Assembly (NCBI RefSeq): GCF_041381155.1
Contig: NC_091139.1
Span: 7,564,383 to 7,628,382 of the forward strand
Length of the DNA stretch: 64,000 nucleotides
DNA from: Argopecten irradians
Taxonomy: Eukaryota > Mollusca > Bivalvia > Pectinida > Pectinidae
Direction of reading: 5' to 3'
Below, piece after piece: positions 11,601 to 23,600 of the stretch (the stretch's first letter is position 1; each line of letters opens with the position of its first letter). The notes beneath the pieces are model-generated. The model was not told the DNA's origin. It did no database searches and saw only the letters and a program-made list of their open reading frames with translations. The translations under genes and the position numbers were made by a program.

Positions 11601-14600
11601 CTATCGATGATGTCCGACACTTAAGTCCTGTTAAAAATAAATCAAGATGCAAGTTAATGACAGCTACCTATCATATACAATTATGTATTAAAGCATTTCA
11701 AATTGAACTAATGTTTGAAAATGATGGAAGTTTTTGGAAACTGACATATCACAGAATTTCATTTCCATTTCTGTGTATAAGAAGCAAAATGTTATCGTTA
11801 CCTTGAAATGTTAACTATGATTTTGTTTCCCATGCTCTTATTATTTTCCCTTAGAAATCAGCATATATCCTTCAATTAGCAAGTTGAATTCAAATTCATG
11901 CAGCTAAAATATATTGTTATATGGTGTTTAATCAAAAAATCTTCAAAAGAAATGAATTGGGATTTTTTATTCAAAATACTTTTAGTTTAATTCAATAATG
12001 CTTATGAAACTGGTGAAATGCAGTAGACTGATAAAATATTTGAGAACAGAAAACCTTTTTACTTATCGATACCTTATTTTACAATATTGCACAAATAAGT
12101 TTGTGGTGTCCTTTTTACATTAATAACCTGTTTTGAATTACATTTTCTCAAAATTATGAACTGAAGACATAATACTAGATCTACAGGAAATGTCAGGAAA
12201 ATCCTGACCTGCCAGTTTATATATATCACTTAATTTGAATGACAATTATATTCACATTTATGATGTAATCATTTTGCCCCAGAGAAGAATTCTACGCCAG
12301 ACAACCACTTTGAATACAATTTCTATAGGAATGCATACACTAAATGGTACAAAAACTTATCTGCTTTGTTGAAATATATATCCTCGAGGGCATGGAAATT
12401 AGTGGCAAAAATAACTACAATTGACAATATGTCACAGACATTGTTCCGGTCTCCTCTGGCATTTATAGAGCCACTTCAAATGAATTTCTATATTTCACAC
12501 TAATCGATACAACATTGCACTTACTGGTCGATAGATACTTTTTTGAGATAATTTTATAATGTTTCTGTACAACAATGAAATTTCATACATTAAAATGTAT
12601 GGATGTAGTTTTCAATCAAAAACAATATTGTGATCTAAGTTGTCACTTCAATATCCATGCGATGCAATTTACAAGCTTACCAAATATTTTCTTAGATGTA
12701 GATAAGAGTAGTGCTTTAATTCACATGTTACATACCACTAATTAGCATTTCCCACCATCACCACATTGTTTCATGGAATTTCTTATACCTTTAATTATCC
12801 TAATGTCAGTATATATCTATTTACAGGCATTTCTTTCTAACACATGTACCCCCTCAAAAATCACCATATTCATAACGTTATAATTATCTTGATAACTTCC
12901 TTCTTTACATGCGGGGACACAGCTCAGACTCAACCCCACACAAATTGTTAACAGAAGCAAAATTTCTAGACATTGGCCATGTTACTAGTCTAACAATATA
13001 GGATATGTATGATACCAAGGATATTATTTAGATGCAAACAATTTTGATTTCAATTTGCCAAAGGAAAGATACTATCAATATTTGTCACCAAAATATTAGG
13101 CCTTAAATAGTATGCCCATCTGAAATTTATATCATTTACTAATATAAAATTTAATGTATGTTTTTATATATAAAATGCAAATATTTGATTAATTTAAAGG
13201 CTTTTACATGAAGGTCTATTTTAATATGAAAACCATTATTGACTATGGCTTAGGCTAAGTGATTATACCCCCAACAATAAGAAAACAAACAACAGTATTG
13301 CGTTTTCGAGTCGTTTTGGTCACTTTTCGAGAAAAGTGTATGGCTCTGAAAAGAGCCGTTTTGTGGGTGTCATAGACAGCGTTTGTACTTTGTACAAAAT
13401 AGGTTGTCTTGTGGTCAGCTGATTTCCACGGGTAGAACTCGGTGTGGGTTGTCTGGACCGTGGTCTGATGGCGACCGGACAAAGGGGATGGGCAGTACCC
13501 CTGTAGTAGTGTGGATGAAAGGGATCTTCACGATCATTGTCCATGTTTCACACACTATCGTTAGCGTCCGTGGCAGGGTCGGAATCGATGTCCATGTCTT
13601 CTTCATCCCAATCGTCGTCCTCGTCATCGCCGTGAAGTGGGCTGCTCAAAAACGATACAGGGTCATTCTCGCCGAAATCGTCGGTGAAATCATCATCGTC
13701 GTCCGTTTCGTTTCTGACTTGGCATCGTAGCTCAGTGATTTCGTCGGCTTTAGCAGAGGCATATTCATAAAACATGTTTCGTACTCCTTCGGTCACCGCC
13801 ATTCTCAGTCGGAGAGAGTATCGAAAAGACCGGCGATTTTCCTTGCTGGCTTTCTCGTAACGTCTTGATAACTCGTCGAGTTGTCTGTTCAGTGCAATGA
13901 TTTCGTCACATGCACGTTTGAACGATCGTTCGGCTTCCATTAGTTTCGTAGGAGCTGTGGACAGCAGAGAACTCATCTTGTCGTCTTCGTTGTTGATAGC
14001 AGTGTGATGTTTACCGCGCTAGTCTCGTTCGTCTTTACCGCTCTTTCCGGCCACGTGACTTGTCACGTGACCGCTACTGAGAGGCCCTAGACGGGGTAAT
14101 ATGCTATTGTTATGCAAATCAAATTCATGTGTATTCAAACGATGTCAGATGCTAAAATTTACATATTGCAAATTCTTATGCATATTGCCATACACAAGAT
14201 TTTTGAAAACAAATAGACCAATGTAGTCTATTGTTTTGATGATAATATTTAAATGAAACAAATGTTGAAGATCCCAGTGAAATATAGTGGGAAAAAAGTA
14301 TTTTATATATTAAGACTGATAATCTATGCAATACCATACTGTAAACGTAGAAAAGGAAAACAAGCTATTTGAGGTGTTATTGATTCTTTTCTTCTGTGCA
14401 TGGAGATATCACCACCACATACTAGGCATACAATCTTTGTCGATGGTGTGACAAATCAATTTTCTTTCTTTTTACTAAATCTCAATATATTTTTTTTAAG
14501 GGAACAATTCATGATCCTTTTTAATCCAAACTCTCTTTGTGTACCAAATTATATATCTTCATACCTAGAATATTTAAACACCTCATTTATATGCATGTAT

Positions 14601-17600
14601 TTCAATAATTTGTTCCCTTTCCATTGATTCAAATTCTTCAAAAAAAAAACAACGACAACAAAACTTAAACTTTATAATCCATCCATTTTTTAAAACTTTA
14701 AATCTTAAAAAAGACAGAGATGATTTTATTAAGACAATGTAAAATGCTGTGACCTGGTCCACAGCCCTCTGACTACATGTCCGTACCGAGTGTAGGACGA
14801 AAGCCCCCCTGGACAAAAGCCCCCCCGGACATAAGCCCCTAGGACAAAAGCCCCTCCGGACAAAAGCCCCTTAGGATAAAAGCCCCTCCGGAAAAAAGCC
14901 CCTTCTTTATGAAATAATGTATTTTTTCTTATTTCTATTTTTTAGATATTTACAGTAAACTGCGTTCAAGCGTCCAGATTAGACTCCTCCCTCAAATGTA
15001 ACATTCTGTTACGACAGCCAATGAAATCTCTGGGAAGTTACCTCGATTGGTTAGACTCCATGTAGTGTAGCGCAAACAATGTTGACTTCATAGAAATCTA
15101 CTGATTTGACTTGGTCACACCTTTGTACCAAAGATTTGTTAGCATACACTTGGAGATAAAAGGTTTCAAACATGTTTTTTTAATTCAATAGTACCATATA
15201 ACCATCGAAAGACAACAACATGTCCTAGACCACCTGTAAAGATTGGGAATAAACAGGTGCCATACTACCCCATACAGTGTACCTTTATTCGGCTCCCCCT
15301 TTATTCCCTCCCTCTGAACTAACACTGACATCAATTACTGATTAATTACCTGTATCATGGGGATTCTGTATAGTCTACAGTCTACCAGGTGTTACAACAT
15401 CACCTGTATCAGAGTCACAGTGAGTTTACCTTTTATGGCAGCAAACACCAGATGACACTAATAAACTACCAATTACATACATCACTACCCAGGTAACCCA
15501 CAGGTAACACCAGGAGGCCATAGCTATCTATCCTACACCTGTACATATAGATCAATTCACAAAATCAGCCTAACTTGTATCAATCATAAACTCACTATTA
15601 TATCACAGATAAGCCCATTCAGATTTTTAGCATACATTTATTAAAAATGTACTGGGAATAAGAGATAATCTGTTAACATCACCCATATTTTTTGTTGTTC
15701 ATAATTTTTTCTTTCTTTTCCTTTTTTTTTTTTTTTGTAATTTTTCGTTCCTTTTAATCAATCCCTCTCAAACTCATCATAATTAAAATATGGCAGTTGT
15801 GATACAATCTTGTTGAAGAGACACTTAAAAATAAAAATCTGATTATGCAGTTGAAAAATTGAAAAACGTATGAAAAAAATACAAAGATGACTGTCTGAAG
15901 GTGACTGTTTAACTTCTCGGCAATAGAAGTATTAAACAGCAATTTTCTGTAGTAGAACTCAACATAGACAGAACTGTGGACCATTTAATGAAAGTGGACT
16001 AAAATAAATTTGTATTACCAGGTATCCACATTGTTTCGGAGACAAAAATTATTGCAGTTTATTTTAAACATAGACAGAACTGTGGACCATTTAAAGGCCC
16101 ACTACCTTTCCGAAACATTTTTTAATTTTCAAAATTGGAATGCAAAACGAGATTGATAATTGTGTAGATTCGCAAAAATAGTTAGCTTACTATTAATACT
16201 AGGCCTGTCATCACCCTCTGCACTATCGCTGAACCAGACGGTAAAACAGCGAAAAGAATCTTCACTGTAAATTAGTTTACGCCGGAAATCTTGCATTTGT
16301 TTGGTATTATAACCTCATCTTAGGCCATCTGTATATGTTTCCTTATGTTATTAATTTTTTTAAGAATCTCTATTTTTTTTGTTTCGGAAAGGTAGTGGGC
16401 CTTTAATGAAAGTGGACTAAAATACATTTTTATTACCAGGTATTCACATTGTTTCGGAGACAAAAATTATTGCAGTTTATTTTTTTGCATAATAACTCGC
16501 ATATTACGACACATGCTCTCCACCCTCAAGAAGACTGATAAAGTCCAGAGCAAATAGGACTTGGCTTGGATGCATAGCTGAGAGGTGGGCGAGAGGTAGG
16601 AAATACAAGCATATGTAATCAAGGATGCCAACACAACAATAGGAAAATCAGAACAATATCCTGACTTGTGAATTCATTTTTATATAAATTGTTCAAGCAG
16701 CTGTCACTCTTCAGTTACAAAACTTACCTATTTTACACCATTACCACCATTGAAAAGTTTGAGCTTATCGTTTTACTTTTATCGTTGTACACATGTTTTG
16801 AAGTTTTTATTTTTCCGTTAGTGGTCTGGACTTTGGATCTTTTGCGCAATCTTTATTGATTCAATCTTGCAGCAGATATTTAATCACAACAAGTGGGGAA
16901 CAGGAGGCAGCATTCTTTATTTAACCACAAACTTATCTCCACACTTCATACAAAATTTAACAACAGCCAGATTTGGTTGTACTCACCTGAGCCATAAAGT
17001 GAATGTGGTTTTTTTCCTGGTTTATGTAGTAATAAATACGTTTCAGTTTGTGTAATGGACGTAATGATCATAAAACTTCAATTTCAAAATTTATCGCCTT
17101 GTAAAAAGACATTTACCATAATTTATACATGACATCCTCTTTTTCCCAGAAGTAGAGGTATGAAAACAAACAGTTCTTGTATAGGTATTTCTGTCTTGAT
17201 GCTGATAACGATTAATACCATATAACGCCACAGAAATCATTTGTAATCATTTGGTATGAAACAATGGCAGACAAAAATATCCAATCACTTCCTTTTGATT
17301 GAGACAGGATGGATCTCAACATTTGCGGTGAGATTCCTGTGCTGGTAAAAACTTGACATCCTTGTATTAAATAATCTTAGAATCTTTATCTGTTGAGTTG
17401 ACATTTCTCTGTCTTGGTCCTAATATGGTGAAATATTGTACTGGGCATTTATTCAATATGGGTCTGTTTAACGGACTGGTATACATATCCCCATTTAGTC
17501 TTAGAAATTATAGAGTCAGCTTTTCTAGAACTGGAGGTGCTATATACAGTCAAACCTGTGTATAACAACCACTGAAGGGAAGACGAAAAAACAGTCACTA

Positions 17601-20600
17601 TAGACAGGTTACTTTTATAGACAGGTTGGGGCTTTCATGCCAGCCAGCCAGTAAATATAACAGAAATATATACACAACAGACCTGCTATATATTAATTAC
17701 TGATCATGACCTTGGTGTATGAATCAGTATATCCCATGACCTTGACCCGCAAATCAATATCTACTCCAAAACAGACAACATCAGTATCAAACATCACTTT
17801 GATGTAGTACAGAAAAGTATTTTCTGATGACTTTGACCCTGAAATTGACAACATCAGTATCAAATATCACCTTGATGTAATACAGAAAAGTATTTTCTGA
17901 TGACCTTGATATGTTACCATGACTACCAGACTCTATTGACCACAGCCAATAAAGTTTCTTGACTACAGCAAGCTTGACACTTCATTTTCAATATAAAATC
18001 ATGCTTTTGCCTTACACACCTGTATCCACTCTGGCCTTGACATTGGAGACATTGACCGCCGCTGCTTTCTGTTGTATTTTGGTAGGGGACATGGTCGCCG
18101 ACGGCGATCGAGGGGCTGGTACAGTTCCTGGTTTAGCAATCTTACTTACTGGAGCAAATATACCTGCAAACCCAAAATAAAACATACACTTAGACAATAA
18201 ACTACATTCTCCATGGTAAGGTGTATTCATCAAAAATTCAAGTGCATGCCTGAAATAAGCATAGCATACCAACATTAATAAACTCATCATCAAAATATAA
18301 ATTTATGATATCATACAATATCAAAATTAAAATCACTAAAATGATATAATCAAGATTCTAAATAGGTAAAAGTTTTGAAAAAAAATTATATTCAAAATGA
18401 TTAAACATCAAAATAGGAACAAAATCAGTACAAAAATAGTTCTGCTTGTAAATCAAATTCTGTAAATATTGACCAAGATAGTTTTGTTTGTGTTATAAAC
18501 CTACCATGGTTATTTGGACACTGGAAGTAGGAGATACCGCCAACACTTCCGTCATTTTTACCGCCAGGCTCGTCCAATTCTATCCCTGCCCAGAGACCTC
18601 CAGCAAACTCTGCTGGTCCACAGTACTTCAGAGTCCCAGTCTGGTTATGTAAAACAGTAAAACAAGTATAAATAAATCAGGTATTGAAAAAAAACGGCAA
18701 GCATATATTCACAAAAGTTGTGATGTCATCCATTGTCTGATGCGCCTAAGACAGTCAAGTTTTTCACACAATAGACAGTTTTCGACTTATATCCCTTATT
18801 TTGTAATCAATTTCCAATTTTGAAAAAGAACAGATTATGAACTGTCTTTATTGTCTTTATTCAATACTTTATCAACACCTAAAGAATGAGGACAATAATT
18901 ACTCAAGAATAACAGAGTTATCTCCCTTCACTTACTTTGATAATTGTCACTAAATTACCTCCCTTATCTTTATATTGTGCATTGCCTCCCTTATTAGACT
19001 CTCACCTTGACCCCTCCTACAACAACTTTATCCCCTAGTGTGATCCCGAGGGCCTGGAGAGTGACCTTGGACTGCACAAGGTCATAGTTAGGGGGAGGAA
19101 CCTTGACCGCTGGTTGACAAGACTCTTGGAGTGTCTTCTTTAGTTTGACCACCAATTTGGCCATTTCTGGATCGGAATCTAAATTGGTTGGATCTGGAAT
19201 GCATTCTGGAAAACAACAGAAACAACTGATTTCATCTCAAAATGAATTTAATGTTATATTGTGTTAGCTCTTTTTTTTGGCATTGGAATTCAATAAAGCA
19301 AGTGTGTCAAAGTAATTTTGCAAATCTGCATGGTTCTGTGCTAAATACTTGAAATGTTTTGAAAACATAAATGTTTTTGCATTTACTAAATAGTAAAACA
19401 ATGTACAGTGAAACCTGCTCTAACGATCGCCTGTGTATAATGACCGATTTTTAGACTCTTCGTGTGTTTTTACTAAATAATGGCACTGTGCATAACGACC
19501 ACCTGTCTTATGGGGCTAAGGACCGGTCATTTTAGCTCCGTCAAAGAGTAACGAGTACAGTGTGTGTGAAGTAGCGTCCCTTTGACCTACTTTCGGTAAT
19601 TCACTCCTTTAGTAACTAATAGCAGCCATTACCGGAACATCACTTTCTGAATATATTTTTTCGTAGTATAACCTGTCAAAGAAGTCTTTATCTAATTCAG
19701 ATCTCTGCCTATTCCGACTTATTTGTATAGCATTTCCCTTTTTAATCTATAGTAATTGATACCTGTTTAATCAGAAACCTGTCTACACCAGCCAAACATG
19801 CTGGCCTTCGTGACATCTTGTTCACCTATAATGTATTACATACACGAACTTCCTACATTATGGCTAGAGATTATCATTTTCTATAAGAATATATGATACT
19901 GTACCTAATGGGCCTCTACCCATGTCGTCCTTCATCATAGGATTAGCACCATTCTGGAGCAGAACTTTAACAGCTTCGTAGGCCAGGTTAGAGGCGGCAA
20001 TGTGTAAGGAACTGCCATGGTCAAACTCTGAACACGTACTGTCTATGTCTGAGGAAAACAACGTAGGGAACTCATTAGTGAGGGCAAAAACAAGTTTATC
20101 ATTTGAATGTAAAGAAATCATTTATGTACAAAATTGAAGTTTGCCTGTAATATTTTCTTGTACCACCAAGAACTGACGTACACATATAAGCAGTTTCTTG
20201 ACTTTTGACAATTTGGTTTACAAAGACAGCACATTGCATTGTAAGTTTTTGTATAAAAGTCTTGAATTTTTTTTCCACAAAAGACACAAGTTTTTGCTAC
20301 GTTTGATGACAAAAATAATGTCTAAAACTGCTCTATACATTTTTTGCCCTTATTTGCAAAATACATGCAATGTTCTTTACTGACTAACAGTATGTAACAA
20401 CATATTTCATGATTTTGTGGACCAAATGTGAACCAAAGTAATTTCCATACATAGTGTCTACTGTCTGACTTTTGTGCATATATTGATAGGCTAACACAAT
20501 ACCTAAAACATAAGCACTGTCTCTAACTGGTACAAAAAAGCATTTGTAGTCTGTTATACAGTGATTATAATATCAGTACCTAAAGCTTTTGTAGTTTTGA

Positions 20601-23600
20601 GCAGAACTTTTATCACAGGTACAACATCAAAATAAGCTGCGTAATGGAGGGCAGTCATGTTGGTCCAACGACACCGAATATTGACGTCTGCTCCTTTGGA
20701 GATCAGCATCGTTACGACTCCTGCAGCGACGTCCGGGTCTCCGATCCCCGCGGCCCCAGATTTACTGGCATATTGTAAAAGTGTCATGTCTGTCAAACCA
20801 TCTCTGTCGTTAATGTGAGCATTCCGCTTTAATATCTGTAATCACAAAAAGATTTTTTATAGATAATGTTCTAGGATATCAATGAAGAACAGTTCTGGTG
20901 CAAATCCTGAATATTACTAGTACTTAAGATTAAATGATGATAATCCATTCAAATAGGATTTTAATTCTGTTATTTATGCCTATCCCTGTCAAGGTTTTAA
21001 GACCTTTTTTGATTGAGAAGAAGATTTCATGATGTTTGGTTCATGTGACTTTAAAATCGGATCAGGAACAATTAATCACTGAACAGGCTTGGTAAGATTT
21101 GTCAAGCATACAAAATATCATGACACAGGTTTCTTTTGCTTATTGAGAAGCTCATCCTTAATATTCCAGGGTTACTATCACTGTTGTTATATCCACCCCT
21201 GGATTATATCATAGTAAATCTGAAGGCTCTGTGTGCACCAACCAATGCAACATGTAGTTTGGTTTGTGGTTGACTGTATGTTTTGAAGTTGGGCACCACT
21301 CAGACTCCCTACAATTGGTCAGGTTTTGGTCAGATTTTTTTTCTTGAAACACCTTTACAATGATAATGCATGGGTAAATAATTACAATAGTGATTGTAAC
21401 CCCTAGATTATCGAGGAAGTGAGAAACTGAAAAATTCACCTGTGCATTCACAAAGGACATCAATGAGCATTTTTAGCCCCTTACCTCATTGATGAGACAT
21501 TTAAGCCCCTTTACCTCACTGGTGAGAAGTGCTAGCCCCTTACCTCATTCAAATGAGACGTTCTAGCCCCTTACCTCATTGATGAGAAGTTCTATCCCCT
21601 TACCCCACTGATGAGAAGTGCTAGCCCCTTACATCATTGATGAGATGTTTTAGCCCCTTACCTCACTGATGAGAAGCTCTGGCCTTTAACCTCACTGATG
21701 AGAAGTGCTAGCCCCTTACCTTATTGATGAGAAGTTCTAGCCCCTTACCTCATCGATGAAAAGTTCTAGTCCTTAATTAGCTCATTGATGAAAGTTCTAG
21801 CCCCTTACCTCATTGATGAGAAGTTCTAATTCCCTTACCTCATTGTGGAAGTTCCAGCCCCTAACCCACTGAGCAAGAATTTCTAGCCCCTTACCTGTTG
21901 ATGAGAAGTTCTAGCCCTGGCCCCACTGAGGAGAACATCCAGGTCATTGATGAGAAGTCTAGCTTTCTGACTGCTTTCGCAGACTGGGGGTCTACCTCAA
22001 TCATGGGTTTGTCGCGGTCTGGGTGATACCCGTTGTTGTTGAGAAGTTCTAGTCCCTTACCTCATTGATGAGAAGTTCTAGCCCCATACCTCACTGATGA
22101 GAAGTTCTAGCCCCTTACCTCATTGATGAGAAGTTCTAGCCCCTTACCTCATTGATGAGAAGTTCTAGCCCCTTACCTCATTGATGAGAAGTTCTAGCCC
22201 CTTACCTCATTGATGAGAAGTTCTAGCTCCTTACCTCATTGATGAGAAGTTCTAGCCCCTTACCTCATTGATGAAAAGTTCTAGCCTTAATTAGCTCATT
22301 GATGAAAAGTTCTAGCCCCTTACCTCATTGATGAGAAGTTCTAAATTCTGTTGTGTCTGTGGGGTCCATTGCCGAAGGACAGCAAATATTTCTGGGACGG
22401 TTGTGTTGGGATTGACAAGGATGTCATGGCAACCAGGACATCCAGGGTCAAAGAATGAAAGGTCAAGCTTCTGACAGCTTTCGCAGACTGGGGGGTCTAC
22501 ACAGGGATGAATCATGGGTTTGTCGCGGTCTGGGTGATACCCGTTGTTGTTGAGATGGAGGTTAATATCCTTCCCTTTCTCTTCCTCTTCTTCAGCCTCA
22601 AGCGTCATTCTACAACAAGTTGATGCATATTCAGATGGACTGTTACTAGCATGTTGGTGAAAAATCTCAACCGCTTTATTCTATATTTGCATATAACAAG
22701 AGTTATCTGCTCTTGCAAGATGTTACATCATTAGTTTGTGAGCAAAAATAACATTTACTCTAAAATATAGGTCAAAAACATGACATAACAACCAATACCT
22801 CTCTACAAGGGCAGATAACTCCGTAATATGTAAATATAGAATACAGACAACTTGTTGTCAGTGACTTTCTATTTCCCTTTGAGCAAACATTATACACAGA
22901 CTATAGTATATCAACTTTAAATGACATACAAGGCTAATTTATCATGTGATATAAAATAAACAAAGATTTTTGTTAAATCACAGAATGTTCTGTTTACTTG
23001 CTTGGGTTTTTTCCCTCTATACAATAAAGGCTATAATCACCATAACATATTATGGATATATACTGGTAAATATTGAATATGATTTCAAATAGCACAGCTT
23101 TATAAAAGAAGATCAGAAATATTCGTTTTAATGCTCTACTTTTAATTCTTTATATATAATTTGTAATGAAGATTTCCTTCCAATAATATTATTCATCAAA
23201 AGTATGAAAAGGTCTTCAGATTAAACATTCAATATAAAAACACAAGAGTGTAAGTTCTATGTTGTGTATCAGTAAGTTGATGTTACACAAGGTCACCCAG
23301 AACTCGGACAACGAGCATGACGCAATCTCTACTAATATAAACTTTTACTTACAACTGGCAATAGGATCATACAATTAACACACATATTCCCACACATATA
23401 TAGCTGTAAGTCAGTAGGTTTCATCACAAGTCCTACACTTGCTTTTCTTATCACATGTCTTATCACACAACCATGTGTCATTCTGCACCTAACAAATACA
23501 AAGGATTGGACTAACTAGAAGTTTGTCTCCTGAAAATTTACAAATTTACCCACCTGCCATTAAATTATCAGGTTTTGTCAGAGCTACTTAAGAGTTTTAC

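Noticed and set aside
11425..11806. Plus-strand frames of 61 and 120 codons
   Set aside because: Antisense to the CLIP4 exon 11505-11627.
13255..13544. Two minus-strand frames just past the nested gene's stop
   Set aside because: They overlap each other in different frames and have no recognisable content; more likely GC-rich 3' UTR. A frameshifted extension cannot be excluded from one sequence.
13383..13730. 115-codon plus-strand frame
   Set aside because: Antisense shadow of the nested gene at 13548-13976.
21470..22323. CRISPR-like regular repeats
   Set aside because: Units are contiguous without unique spacers and derive from a eukaryotic exon/donor junction.
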